Shown here: positions 41,304-52,661 of the stretch, in pieces
How positions within the stretch are numbered: position 1 is the stretch's first letter
Layout: each line of letters begins with the position of its first letter
Source: Ypsolopha sequella
Taxonomy: Eukaryota; Arthropoda; Insecta; Lepidoptera; Ypsolophidae
Direction: 5' to 3'
Assembly (NCBI GenBank): GCA_934047225.1
Contig: CAKOHE010000089.1
Span: 276,501 to 340,500, forward strand
Length of the DNA stretch: 64,000 nucleotides
Program-made: the position numbers and the translations under genes
Notes under the pieces: generated by a model
Seen by the model: only the letters and a program-made list of their open reading frames with translations
Told to the model about the DNA's origin: nothing
The model's database searches: none

Positions 41304-42234
41304 GAATAATAAATACCTTTTAGGTCTGCTGTGTGCTTCTCGTTAGTTAGCTGCTGGATTCGTCTTGGGGATTTTTTGTATGTGTTACCGTGCATATATC
41401 GTATGAAGTTTTTTCTTAGTGAGCTATGTTTCAATTGGCTCCTAAGTCTTGTTAGAATAAGTTTTTCTTTTTTTTACATGATAATGTAAGTGGAAGAAAT
41501 AATTAATATAGTTGTTAAATTAAGGGTATGGTAAATAAGCTACTATCTATAAGTTCCTCTATATTTAATAACTTATGTCTATCCAGTATTTTTCTTTATG
41601 CTTGTATAATGATTTCAAGACTGGTTTGGATAAGTTTGAGCTTATCTCTGTCTGGTGAATGACTTTTTGCCTTTTGTTACACATAAAGTTAAACTATAGT
41701 TCAACGCTAGACATTGTAATGAAGTACATAGCTACCTAATTTAAACATTACTTTTTACTTTAAGTTACATAATCATTTATATCTTTTGAAATTGTATGTT
41801 AAAGATTATATAACTTTATAGCTCACTGGGGCAAGTGAAATTAAAACAAAGTTTTCTTTTTCAGTTGATTTTTTGGTATAACAGAAACAGTCACTGTAAT
41901 TATATAATAAACACTTAAGATGCATATACTGTAGTAAATGTTAGCATGGCTTTTCTGAAATGATGTTCAAGGTAGTTATCGACATAATTTTAGTTTTAGT
42001 TTTTTTTTTTTTAAATATGTTTCACTGTCATTTCACATCTTTGCCGCCGGCCCCAGTTATGTACGAGGCTAATCGCACATATACTATAAAGCTACCTACA
42101 TATTATTTAGTTGTACACTAACCGTTGTTCTAAATCCACGTCGTCTTGTATCGCTTACCTAATTATACCTTTAAATACAGTCCGCTACATCAAATTTAAT
42201 GTGGTTTTAATAATTAAATGACCAGCACGCCACA
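41304..42234. other. AT-rich non-coding stretch between satellites
   Basis: I see no coding signal, splice-like exon or RNA gene here. It contains poly-T tracts (about 41,465-41,475 and 42,000-42,012). It may include the decayed LTR of the BEL/Pao fragment just upstream, but I could not find a partner LTR in the window. Confidence 0.5.
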
Positions 42235-43878
42235 CTACTGAGTGTAAGCTTCCTACTGAGTGTAAGCTTCCTACTGAGTGTAAGCTTCCTACTGAGTGTA
42301 AGCTTCCTACTGACTGTAAGCTTCCTACTGAGTGTAAGCTTCTACTGAGTGTAAGCTTCCTACTGACTGTAAGCTTCCTACTGAGTGTAAGCTTCCTACT
42401 GAGTGTAAGCTTCCTACTGAGTGTAAGCTTCCTACTGAGTGTAAGCTTCTACTGAGTGTAAGCTTCCTACTGAGTGTAAGCTTCCTACTGAGTGTAAGCT
42501 TCCTACTGACTGTAAGCTTCCTACTGAGTGTAAGCTTCCTACTGAGTGTAAGCTTCCTACTGAGTGTAAGCTTCCTACTGAGTGTAAGCTTCCTACTGAC
42601 TGTAAGCTTCCTACTGACTGTAAGCTTCCTACTGAGTGTAAGCTTCCTACTGAGTGTAAGCTTCCTACTGAGTGTAAGCTTCCTACTGACTGTAAGCTTC
42701 CTACTGAGTGTAAGCTTCTACTGAGTGTAAGCTTCCTACTGACTGTAAGCTTCCTACTGAGTGTAAGCTTCCTACTGAGTGTAAGCTTCCTACTGAGTGT
42801 AAGCTTCCTACTGAGTGTAAGCTTCTACTGAGTGTAAGCTTCCTACTGAGTGTAAGCTTCCTACTGAGTGTAAGCTTCCTACTGACTGTAAGCTTCCTAC
42901 TGAGTGTAAGCTTCCTACTGAGTGTAAGCTTCCTACTGAGTGTAAGCTTCCTACTGAGTGTAAGCTTCCTACTGACTGTAAGCTTCCTACTGACTGTAAG
43001 CTTCCTACTGAGTGTAAGCTTCCTACTGAGTGTAAGCTTCCTACTGACTGTAAGCTTCCTACTGAGTGTAAGCTTCCTACTGAGTGTAAGCTTCCTACTG
43101 AGTGTAAGCTTCCTACTGAGTGTAAGCTTCCTACTGAGTGTAAGCTTCCTACTGAGTGTAAGCTTCCTACTGAGTGTAAGCTTCCTACTGAGTGTAAGCT
43201 TCCTACTGAGTGTAAGCTTCCTACTGACTGTAAGCTTCCTACTGAGTGTAAGCTTCCTACTGAGTGTAAGCTTCCTACTGACTGTAAGCTTCCTACTGAG
43301 TGTAAGCTTCCTACTGAGTGTAAGCTTCCTACTGAGTGTAAGCTTCCTACTGAGTGTAAGCTTCCTACTGAGTGTAAGCTTCCTACTGACTGTAAGCTTC
43401 CTACTGAGTGTAAGCTTCCTACTGAGTGTAAGCTTCCTACTGACTGTAAGCTTCCTACTGAGTGTAAGCTTCCTACTGACTGTAAGCTTCCTACTGACTG
43501 TAAGCTTCCTACTGAGTGTAAGCTTCCTACTGAGTGTAAGCTTCCTACTGAGTGTAAGCTTCCTACTGAGTGTAAGCTTCCTACTGACTGTAAGCTTCCT
43601 ACTGAGTGTAAGCTTCCTACTGAGTGTAAGCTTCCTACTGAGTGTAAGCTTCCTACTGAGTGTAAGCTTCCTACTGACTGTAAGCTTCCTACTGACTGTA
43701 AGCTTCCTACTGAGTGTAAGCTTCCTACTGAGTGTAAGCTTCCTACTGACTGTAAGCTTCCTACTGAGTGTAAGCTTCCTACTGAGTGTAAGCTTCCTAC
43801 TGACTGTAAGCTTCCTACTGAGTGTAAGCTTCCTACTGAGTGTAAGCTTCCTACTGAGTGTAAGCTTCCTACTGACTG
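42235..43878. repeat. 18-bp satellite array 1 (about 91 copies)
   Basis: The unit is CTACTGAGTGTAAGCTTC, with GAGTG or GACTG at one site and a HindIII site (AAGCTT) in nearly every copy. Four units near 42,340, 42,449, 42,719 and 42,825 have lost one C and are 17 bp. After that all units are 18 bp, which opens a minus-strand hexapeptide frame (GSLHSV) that I do not regard as a gene. The array starts in AT-rich DNA at CACACTACTGAG and abuts the 44-bp satellite at 43,879 with no spacer. Confidence 0.95.
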
Positions 43879-45159
43879 GTCTATAAGAGACATTTCGTAA
43901 AGCTCCCCTAACTTGGTCATTGGTGTATAAGAGACATTTCGTAAAGCTCCCCTAACTTGGTCATTGGTGTATAAGAGACATTTCGTAAAGCTCCCCTAAC
44001 TTGGTCATTGGTGTATAAGAGACATTTCGTAAAGCTCCCCTAACTTGGTCATTGGTCTATAAGAGACATTTCGTTAAGCTCCCCTAACTTGGTCATTGGT
44101 GTATAAGAGACATTTCGTAAAGCTCCCCTAACTTGGTCATTGGTCTATAAGAGACATTTCGTAAAGCTCCCCTAACTTGGTCATTGGTGTATAAGAGACA
44201 TTTCGTAAAGCTCCCCTAACTTGGTCATTGGTCTATAAGAGACATTTCGTAAAGCACCCCTAACTTGGTCATTGGTGTATAAGGGACATTTCGTAAAGCT
44301 CCCCTAACTTGGTCATTGGTCTATAAGAGACATTTCGTAAAGCTCCCCTAACTTGGTCATTGGTCTATAAGAGACATTTCGTAAAGCTCCCCTAACTTGG
44401 TCATTGGTGTATAAGAGACATTTCGTAAAGCTCCCCTAACTTGGGCATTGGTATTTAAGAGACATTTCATAAAGCTCCCCTAACTTGGTCATTGATGTAA
44501 AAGAGACATTTCGTAAAGCTCCCCTAACTTGGTCATTGGTGTATAAGAGACATTTCGTAAAGCTCCCCTAACTTGGTCATTGGTGTATAAGAGACATTTC
44601 GTAAAGCTCCCCTAACTTGGTCATTGGTGTATAAGAGACATTTCGTAAAGCTCCCCTAACTTGGTCATTGGTGTATAAGAGACATTTCGTAAAGCTCCCC
44701 TAACTTGGTCATTGGTCTTTAAGACACATTTCGTAAAGCTCCCCTAACTTGGTCATTGGTCTATAAGAGACATTTCGTTAAGCTCCCCTAACTTGGTCAT
44801 TGGTCTATAAGAGACATTTCGTAAAGCTCCCCTAACTTGGTCATTGGTGTATAAGAGACATTTTGTAAAGCTCCCCTAACTTGGTCATTGGTGTATAAGA
44901 GACATTTCGTAAAGCTCCCCTAACTTGGTCATTGGTCTTTAAGACACATTTCGTAAAGCTCCCCTAACTTGGTCATTGGTCTATAAGAGACATTTCGTTA
45001 AGCTCCCCTAACTTGGTCATTGGTCTATAAGAGACATTTCGTTAAGCTCCCCTAACTTGGTCATTGGTCTATAAGAGACATTTCGTTAAGCTCCCCTAAC
45101 TTGGTCATTGGTCTATAAGAGACATTTCGTAAAGCTCCCCTAACTTGGTCATTGGTGTA
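43879..45159. repeat. 44-bp satellite array, left part (29 copies)
   Basis: Units of 44 bp begin GTGTATAAGAGACATTTCG and continue AAAGCTCCCCTAACTTGG then TCATTG. Common variants are GTCTATAAG, GTCTTTAAGACAC and CGTTAAGC. Exactly 29 units fit before the retrotransposon inserted at 45,160. The first five bases of the next unit, GTGTA, lie at 45,155-45,159 and form the left target-site duplicate. Confidence 0.95.
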
Positions 45160-45627
45160 TGTTCACGCTATACCAGCGTGACGTCAGAATGATATGTGCA
45201 TGACTAATATCGCGGCGCTGCGCTGGCGCCACCTGGCGACACAATGGACTCGCGTGCTGCCAACCCGCGGTTCACTCGCTCTGTTCGGATCGACGAGCCT
45301 CTCTAGGCGCACGCGCGCGCGCCCGCGCAGCCGACAGCTCTAAACAATAGACATTCGCGTCAGCACAAACAATATCGCGTACCTAAAGTGTAGTGTTAAT
45401 ACAAGTGCTGTGTACATCACTCAAACCAGGACATTCAATACATCCCTGCACAGACGCCAGCTCAACTAGCCAACAAGAAGGCTCAGCACGTCACCGCATC
45501 TCCTGTCGGCCCATCGAGAACAACATTCCAAAGCAAGGTCAGTCAGTTTACCCACAATCTTTTTCTTATCCTGTCTACTCTCCCATTCAAATTCCATCAG
45601 CTCTGCATCCTGTAGCCAGCGGCTACA
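45160..45627 (+). repeat. 5' LTR of the BEL/Pao element (468 bp)
   Basis: The sequence begins TGTTCACGCTATACC and ends AGCCAGCGGCTACA, with the usual TG...CA ends. It is CpG-rich around 45,305-45,330 (a GCGC-type run). It is followed by TTTT and then the candidate primer-binding site. Confidence 0.93.
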
Positions 45628-46977
45628 TTTTTGGTCCTTCGGCCGGATCGAATTCTGGTCCTTACAGTCCATTTTCACAATTTTGGCCCTTCAAACCGCT
45701 ACTGAACCAGCCCCCGTCGATTTATTACAGTCCATTTTCAATCCAGGAAAATTTTTGGTTTATATCACCCCCCGACTATCCCCCGCCGGCCCATAACTTT
45801 GTTTTGAACCAGCCCCCGTCGATTTACTACAGTCCATTATCACCAGGTTACATATTTTGCGCCCTTTCCCGGCAAAAAATTTTTTGTGGTTTCGAATACC
45901 TATCGCGGGTAGATAATTTGAACCGCCGCCTGGAACATTCCATTTATCGGTTAGAACCGACCCCCCCACGCCCCTTTACAGAATAACTCATTTTCATCAC
46001 GGTTGTAATTATTATTCAGCTCAGATAACATAAGTATATTCATTCAGCCCAATTGTTTATTACAGTCCACTATACTTCTTTATTAAACCCAAATTTTACG
46101 AGATTTTGCGAGATATTTTTTCGGTGCGAGTATTTGCTTTATTTCGTGCACATACGTAAAACCCACGTATACATAAGTTATTACGTAACGAACGTTTACG
46201 TTTACGAATTATTACGTTACCAAAGCTTGATCTGCATCATTTGATTGTCCGCTCATTTAGATCCGATTTCTGCCAGGTAAACACATTCTTTGTTTGTTTT
46301 CGCTCTCAAAGCAGTAGGTAGATATTTTATTCTATAAATAGAATGTTCGACGACTTATGTTGTTGTTGTAAAGGTACTTTCGTCTAAACAAGAACCAAAG
46401 CGTATTGTCGGCACGTGATTTCAAGGCAAATAACATAAAAGTGAACAGGTTCATCAGCCCTTTTCGATATTTTTGTGTTGCGGTAATCTCACGTCGCAGT
46501 AATATATTGCCGGACCGTTTATTTGTGTTATTGTCTGCTTTTTTACCCGGGTATATATATATAGCACAATATAGTAAACAATTTGTTTTTTTTTTCTCTT
46601 CTCATCTCTGATCTTGTTGTTTGTGATACACATATAGGGTGTTCCACGTTGGTTTATCAGCTCATATACAGGTTGTTAAAAAAAAAAAAATTTTTTTTTT
46701 TTTTTTTTTTTCTCTGTCGTGTTTATTTTCCGTGTTCCGTTTGAACATAGTCTTTGTTTTTTTTTTCGGCCCGCGCAAGTTACAAGCTATCCGCACGTTG
46801 GAGTTGGTAGCGCTCAAGTTTTAATAACTCATTTTCACATATAGTCACACTCATCACACATTCAATCAGCACATACACATTCAGCTCATTTTCACTCAAT
46901 GAAACCAGCACTCAACGCACTCAGCACACTTATCACACACACACTCATCACATACACACTCATTTCATTTTCACTCA
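45628..46977. other. Non-coding interior of the BEL/Pao element
   Basis: There is no convincing Gag here. An approximately 30-bp direct repeat starting GAACCAGCCCCCGTCGATTT occurs at about 45,704 and 45,806, and TTACAGTCCATTTTCA-like pieces recur at about 45,663, 45,724 and 46,052. Long A/T homopolymers lie at 46,679-46,711. A proline/serine/tyrosine-rich open frame (45,393-45,986) runs from the LTR into this part but crosses the primer site, so I do not call it a gene. Confidence 0.6.
45632..45650 (+). promoter_or_regulatory. Candidate primer-binding site (tRNA-Tyr-like)
   Basis: Five bases after the LTR lies TGGTCCTTCGGCCGGATCG. It starts with TGG (the complement of the CCA tail) and resembles the complement of the 3' end of insect tRNA-Tyr if two single-base gaps are allowed. 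The tRNA comparison is from memory, so the assignment is tentative. Confidence 0.4.
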
Positions 46978-47745
46978 ATGACTTCAACTCCAACAGAGAA
47001 TTCTTGTAACCCCGCACAACGTGTAGTGAACGCCACTAACACACCAATTTTGTTGCCAACCGTATCACTTGAAATAGCAGACGTACATTCACTCAATCAC
47101 ACTCAATTTCACTCAGCACGAGCCCTGTTAGGTTTTATCTCACGTCGCGGTACTCCAGTTCTCATTCGCTCAGACTGCGGCACAAACAATGATGCAATCA
47201 CTCACAAGCTCGCGAATCAGCACATAACTTGGTTCGGCGCTCTGCACGAAATAATACTCAACTCAAGACCCCTCTGCCCGATTTCATCCGACCCTACGGA
47301 CTTTGAACCTCTCACGGCCGGACATTTCATTATTGGTCGTCCGCTCACCGCTCTACCTGAGCAGTCTTTTGACGACAGACCCATATCTGCTCTTAAACGG
47401 TTTCAACTCATTCAAGCGCTCTCTCAGCGCTTTTGGACTATCTGGTCCAGATCCTACCTCCATACCCTGCAAACCCGCTCCAAATGGCTCTCCCCTTCTT
47501 CCCCTCCTCAAGTGGGTGAACTGGTCCTCATCAAAGAGGATGACCTGCCTCCGCTCCAATGGAAGCTGGGGAGAATTCTCCGCACAATGCCTGGCAAGGA
47601 TGGAGTGATCCAAGTTGTGGATCTGGACACAGCTCATGGAAATCTGCGACGACCTGTGTTCAAGATAGCCAGGCTGCCGCTGGATTCAGCTCAGGAGGAG
47701 CCGCAGCCCCGGCCCCCCCAGGATGTTCACGCTATACCAGCGTGA
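46978..47745 (+). pseudogene. Integrase remnant plus DUF5641-like C-terminus of BEL/Pao Pol (255 aa)
   Basis: The frame starts at ATG 46,978 and its stop lies 22 bp inside the 3' LTR. Residues 31-70 match the integrase core, with RRGTPVLIRSDCGTN holding the second catalytic Asp (about residue 66; the family usually has DNGTN, here DCGTN). Around residues 82-92 the sequence jumps to IILNSRPLC, so the part carrying the third catalytic residue (Glu) is missing. The first Asp is also absent. Residues 93-235 follow the BEL/Pao C-terminal domain: NSRPL, LTAGHFIIGRPL, RFWTIWSRSYL, GELVLIKEDDLPPLQWKLGRI and PGKDG. The first 30 or so residues have no recognisable counterpart. The product cannot be an active integrase. 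Whether the short protein is made is unknown. Confidence 0.85.
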
Positions 47746-48191
47746 CGTCAGAATGATATGTGCATGACTAATATCGCGGCGCTGCGCTGGCGCCACCTGG
47801 CGACACAATGGACTCGCGTGCTGCCAACCCGCGGTTCACTCGCTCTGTTCGGATCGACGAGCCTCTCTAGGCGCACGCGCGCGCGCCCGCGCAGCCGACA
47901 GCTCTAAACAATAGACATTCGCGTCAGCACAAACAATATCGCGTACCTAAAGTGTAGTGTTAATACAAGTGCTGTGTACATCACTCAAACCAGGACATTC
48001 AATACATCCCTGCACAGACGCCAGCTCAACTAGCCAACAAGAAGGCTCAGCACGTCACCGCATCTCCTGTCGGCCCATCGAGAACAACATTCCAAAGCAA
48101 GGTCAGTCAGTTTACCCACAATCTTTTTCTTATCCTGTCTACTCTCCCATTCAAATTCCATCAGCTCTGCATCCTGTAGCCAGCGGCTACA
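47724..48191 (+). repeat. 3' LTR of the BEL/Pao element (468 bp)
   Basis: This is base-for-base the same as the 5' LTR as far as I can follow by eye. The sequence just upstream contains CAGGAGGAG but no clean polypurine tract next to the LTR; the bases immediately before it are C-rich with GGA. The flanking GTGTA at 48,192 is the right target duplicate. Confidence 0.93.
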
Positions 48192-49283
48192 GTGTATAAG
48201 AGACATTTCGTAAAGCTCCCCTAACTTGGTCATTGTTGTATAAGAGACATTTCGTAAAGCTCCCCTAACTTGGTCACTGGTCTTTAAGATACATTTCGTA
48301 AAGCTCCCCTAACTTGGTCATTGGTCTATAAGAGACATTTCGTAAAGCTCCCCTAACTTGGTCATTGGTGTATAAGAGACATTTCGTAAAGCTCCCCTAA
48401 CTTGGTCATTGGTGTATAAGAGACATTTCGTAAAGCTCCCCTAACTTGGTCATTGGTCTATAAGAGACATTTCGTAAAGCTCCCCTAACTTGGTCATTGG
48501 TGTATAAGAGACATTTCGTAAAGCTCCCCTAAATTGGTCATTGGTGTATAAGAGACATTTCGTAAAGCTCCCCTAACTTGGTCATTGGTGTATAAGAGAC
48601 ATTTCGTAAAGCTCCCCTAACTTGGTCATTGGTCTATAAGAGACATTTCGTAAAGCTCCCCTAACTTGGTCATTGGTGTATAAGAGACATTTCGTAAAGC
48701 TCCCCTAACTTGGTCATTGGTCTATAAGAGACATTTCGTAAAGCTCCCCTAACTTGGTCATTGGTGTATAAGAGACATTTCGTAAAGCTCCTCTAACTTG
48801 GTCATTGGTGTATAAGAGACATTTCGTAAAGCTCCCCTAACTTGGTCATTGGTCTATAAGAGACATTTCGTAAAGCTCCCCTAACTTGGTCATTGGTGTA
48901 TAAGAGACATTTCGTAAAACTCCCCTAACTTGGTCATTGGTGTATAAGAGACATTTCGTAAAGCTCCCCTAACTTGGTCAATGGTCTATAAGAGACATTT
49001 CGTAAAGCTCCCCTAACTTGGTCATTGGTGTATAAGAAACATTTCGTAAAGCTCCCCTAACTTGGTCATTGGTGTATAAGAGACATTTCGTAAAGCTCCC
49101 CTAACTTGGTCATTGGTGTATAAGAGACATTTCGTAAAGCTCCCCTAACTTGGTCATTGGTGTATAAGAGACATTTCGTAAAGCTCCCCTAACTTGGTCA
49201 TTGGTGTATAAGAGACATTTCGTAAAGCTCCCCTAACTTGGTCATTGGTGTATAAGAGACATTTCGTAAAGCTCCCCTAACTT
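48192..49283. repeat. 44-bp satellite array, right part (about 24.8 copies)
   Basis: It is the continuation of the array interrupted at 45,159, in the same register and orientation. It starts with the duplicated GTGTA and ends mid-unit at CCCCTAACTT, after which unrelated AT-rich DNA begins. Single-base variants are scattered, such as CATTGTTG (48,231), CCTAAATTGG (48,530) and GTAAAACTCC (48,914). Confidence 0.95.
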
Positions 49284-50028
49284 CGGACCACATTCACGCT
49301 CTTTTAATTTTTTTTTTATAGTTGGTAAATACACTTTATGGAAACAAAATAATTCTTAAATAACATTTTCAATACATGTGCTCGTAAAGGCCCACTTTTG
49401 ATGCTTCAAAACCGAACATAAAGTCGATTATTTTGCCCTAGGGCTTTATTATTATTTTCTTTTTAATTTATTTACGAGAAGTTGGCTAACCTGCAACCTT
49501 TCCTGTGTACCATAAATGTTATACTTTTTATTCACTGTTTAACGGCTCTGGATACAGTCCTTTTAAGCCAATCATAATTTAAAGTTAACAAGATTATATT
49601 TGTTTTATTTCCTCACACTATGCATTGAAAAACGTGGCACAAAAATAGCATTCATTTGCCCACATACCACGGCATAAAAAAAAAAAACAAATTGAAATTT
49701 TTCAATATATTTCCAATAAAAAAGAGAAAAAAAAATTGCTTATATATGGCTATTCATACTGTAGACTCGGTGAGTAATCAGGACCGAGGTTCAATTACCT
49801 ATTTAGCAGAATACGACAAAAAACTTTTTCTAATTTACGATCAACTTCGAGTCAATTTGTATAGGAACCCTAACGGTTGATTTGCGTTTTTCACTTACCG
49901 AGTCTCCAGTATGAATTTGGCTATATGAACAATCAGTCGCTCGCCTAGCTTGCCGGGAGTCGTACGCGTGTGACACTGTCGAATTTTTTTTTTTTTTTTT
50001 GCTATCACATATCCGCGTGTCCGGCGAA
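49284..50028. other. AT-rich non-coding stretch with an imperfect inverted repeat
   Basis: There is no gene signal. ATTCATACTGTAGACTCGG at about 49,754 is the imperfect reverse complement of CCGAGTCTCCAGTATGAAT at about 49,899, giving arms of about 20 bp around a 125-bp loop. A poly-T tract (49,986-50,000) follows. Confidence 0.5.
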
Positions 50029-50686
50029 ATGAGCAAGGATCAATTAAAACCGGGAACCGCCAGGACCAGGAAGGAAAGTCCATCTGGCACCCAAATGGAT
50101 TTCTTAAAGGATGAATCTAACAGTGATTTTCTAAAAAAGATTCAGTTTATGCTAGACGAAAAATTCAAACCGACCGAAAAACAGCTGACTAAAATCAGTA
50201 AGAAACAAGAAGAAATAAGCAGCAAATATGCCGAAATCATAAAGACGATGGAGACATATTCTAATAACTATGATAGCGTCCTGAAGGAATTATCGACTAT
50301 TAAGACTGCTACGACTGAAGTTCCTAGCATCATAAAGAAGAACCTTATGTTTGAACAACGTATAGTCAATCTTGAATCCAAACTTGATGACGTCAAATTC
50401 CATGCGTATCGGAATGAGTGTACCCACGAACCTGGATGTCTCTGATACCGAATTCGTGCAGCAGCTGATGAAAGTTGTCAACTACACAGGCGAGATCTCC
50501 ACACTGCAAGTCTACAGGGGACCCCCATCCGCGAAGGAGGGCTCACAGAAGCCAGTGATAGCAGTGGCGTGCACAGAGTTTTTACACAGGGTAGACATAA
50601 AAACCGGTCAAGTGCGAGCCAGACTCGCGTACCTAAGGTTCCATATCGTGGATGAAAAATGTAATTTTGTTTTCGTGAATTTCTAA
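50029..50686 (+). pseudogene. Non-LTR retrotransposon ORF1-like fragment, frameshifted
   Basis: From ATG 50,029 the first frame reads about 130 residues. They are lysine- and glutamate-rich with heptad-like spacing (KQLTKISKKQEEISSKYAEI and later QRIVNLESKLDDV), so a coiled coil is likely. At about 50,405-50,420 the sense passes to another frame, which begins VPTNLDVSDTEFVQQLM and contains VYRGPPS and KPVIAV before a stop at 50,684-50,686. A coiled coil followed by a VP...YR.P...V domain is the usual layout of ORF1 proteins in CR1- and Jockey-type LINEs. No matching ORF2 follows. Alternatives are a broken host gene or a separate exon for the GC-richer second half. No function is claimed. Confidence 0.4.
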
Positions 50687-51527
50687 ACTGCTATATCATT
50701 CCTGTAATCTTTACGTAAGCACATATTACCATGATTTTTTTTATTTTTCGATCAACCAATTTTAGAGATAAGTTGAGGGACATCAATTTTTTTTTTGTAG
50801 TTTTTCGAGGATTTCCCAAAATAGAGGCAAGTAAATATAGCTAAGCGGCATCGTTCCAAACAGTTTGGTTATTTGAACATAACAAACAGGAGAAACAAAA
50901 CAGTCGATTAGTATGTTTACAACCTGTCAGCCAGTTAAATGTTTCATATTGTTTTGGATTGAATTTTCTAGTTGCTTTACCTTTTATTTGAATCCGGTAC
51001 GAAGCGGCTTTTCTCGATTACTTCTTTTTTTTTCAGCATAACACAGTTTTGAAAACGTACCATTTCTTAATTTTTGCACACACACATTCCCAGCACAACT
51101 TTCACAGTAGTTACTACCACCACTAGCCATTTTTTGCAATTTTTAGACCCAATTTTATTTTATTTATACTGCTTGTCATCAATTTGCGTAACGAACGAAC
51201 GCAAAACAATAATGGATGGCGCCGGCTCAGCTGCTAAGGCGGCTTCGTAAGACTTCGGTAATTTTCGGTGAATGTCGTAAAACTAAAAAGACGTCGTCTT
51301 TTTGCAGAGTTTTCGCATACATGTCGCACGCAAACAAGCAAAAGCTTTTGCATTTGTGTGCCATGTACTTACAGTAACGCACACAACAAAGATACTGTTG
51401 GAATAATGACCCACACATAAAAGCCGGTACTGGCCGGTAGCCACCATTCCGCGATGGCTGGTCAACTAAACAACTAAACAACTGTATTAATATTAGTCAT
51501 CTTTATTTCTCTAATAAAATATAGTGA
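50687..51527. other. AT-rich non-coding stretch; possible Copia LTR scrap
   Basis: I find no gene. At 51,398 the sequence TGTTGGAATAATG resembles the start of a Copia LTR and is followed by about 130 bp leading to the truncated Copia pol. No second copy is present to confirm it. Confidence 0.35.
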
Positions 51528-52580
51528 CTTGGCAATCGCTGGAATAAAAAGTTTACAGATTTCTTGTTTCAAAACCTAGGATTTGTTCAATCTCAAGCTG
51601 ACAATTGTGTTTTTGTTGGAATTTTTGAAAGTGTAAAAGTATTATTAGTAATATATGTCGATGATGCCCTTATTATGTCAGAAAATGACACAGTTTTGTG
51701 TAAAATCATAGATTCTTTGAAACAGAGCTTTAAAATAAAAGAATTAGAATTAAATTGTTTTGTTGGAATGGAAATAGCTAGATGTGATGACTGTATTTAC
51801 ATTTCACAAAAGTCTTATATTGAACAGATAATAAAACGGTTCAACATGTGTAATGCTAATCCTAGCTGTACTCCAGCTGATGTAAATGTTGTTATAACTA
51901 AAAATCAAGACAATCATGTTGTGGTTGATTTTCCATATAGAGAAGCTATTGGGTCACTGCTGTTTTTAGCTTCTGTATCGAGACCAGATATCTCATATGC
52001 TGTCAATCTTTTAAGCAGATATATAAACAATCCAAGTCAAGATCATGTAAATGCATTAAAGAGAATTATAAGATATTTAATTAATAGTAAAGATCTGTGT
52101 ATAATGTATAAAAGTCAAAGAGACTTAGTTGGGTATTCAGATTCAGATTTTGCAGGAGATTTGGATAGTAGAAAGTCAACAACAGGCTACATTTTCTTTT
52201 TGAATGGGGGACCAATCACATGGTCTAGTCAGAAACAACAAACAATTGCTTTATCAACCACAGAAGCCGAGTTTATGGCTGCCTGTGAGGCATCAAAAGA
52301 AATTTTGTGGCTTAAACAATTTTTGATAGATATTGACTCTGTGCAGTATTGTATAACATTGCATGTTGATAACCAGAGTGCGATAAAATTAATTCACAAC
52401 AATATGTTCCATAAACGCACTAAACATATTGATATCAAATGTAAATTTATTAGAGAGAAAGTGGAGCAGGATCACTTTTTAATTAAATATATTGAGAGTG
52501 CTAAGCAGCTAGCAGATATTTTGACTAAAGCTGTGCCGGCTAATAAATTTCTATCACTTAGAGAGCAAATAATTGTATAG
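51528..52580 (+). pseudogene. Copia-type Pol fragment: C-terminal reverse transcriptase and RNase H
   Basis: The open frame runs from a stop at 51,525 to TAG 52,578-52,580, with the homology starting at WNKKFTDFL (51,540) and no natural start codon. It holds the C-terminal half of Copia reverse transcriptase, with catalytic YVDD at 51,654-51,665, then FVGMEI, YREAIGSLLFLA and SRPDISYAVNLLSR. The RNase H follows: YSDSDFAGDLDSRKSTTGY, ALSTTEAEFMAA, HVDNQSAIKL and RTKHIDIKCKFIRE. About the last 345 residues of a polyprotein that is normally well over 1,000 residues remain; Gag, protease, integrase and the RT fingers are absent. There are no internal stops, so decay is mild. The polypurine tract and 3' LTR follow directly. 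Confidence 0.93.
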
Positions 52581-52653
52581 AACGTTTCATTTAAAGAGAA
52601 TGTAATATTTTCTTGTTTTGGTATTTTTGTCTTGTATTTTTATTATAAAATTT

Positions 52654-52661
52654 AGAGGGAG
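52654..52661 (+). other. Polypurine tract of Copia element 1
   Basis: AGAGGGAG lies immediately before the TGTTAAG start of the 3' LTR. This is the position of the plus-strand primer in Copia elements. Confidence 0.75.

Larger units (their letters stand above)
45160..48191 (+). mobile_element. BEL/Pao LTR retrotransposon, internally deleted, complete insertion
   Basis: A 3,032-bp element has two 468-bp direct LTRs (45,160-45,627 and 47,724-48,191), each starting TGTTCACG and ending GGCTACA. By eye the LTRs are identical, so the insertion is recent. The bases GTGTA occur on both sides (45,155-45,159 and 48,192-48,196), a 5-bp target duplication. Removing the element and one GTGTA restores the 44-bp satellite in register. 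The interior (2,096 bp) keeps a primer-site-like sequence and a C-terminal integrase/DUF5641 remnant. It lacks recognisable Gag, protease, reverse transcriptase and RNase H, so it must have been moved by enzymes from a complete relative. Confidence 0.93.

Noticed and set aside
42808..43920. Minus-strand 370-codon frame of GSLHSV repeats
   Set aside because: It is the 18-bp satellite read in one frame; it starts in the 44-bp satellite and has no non-repeat domain.
45393..45986. 197-codon proline/serine/tyrosine-rich frame in the BEL/Pao LTR and leader
   Set aside because: It spans the LTR end and the primer-binding site and shows no Gag-like motif.
47303..47756. Short frames overlapping the BEL/Pao integrase remnant on both strands
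   Set aside because: They are out of frame with the recognisable domain and carry no motif of their own.
51398..51533. Second Copia LTR starting TGTTGGAATAATG
   Set aside because: No partner copy, no polypurine tract before it and no clear 3' end; kept only as a possibility.
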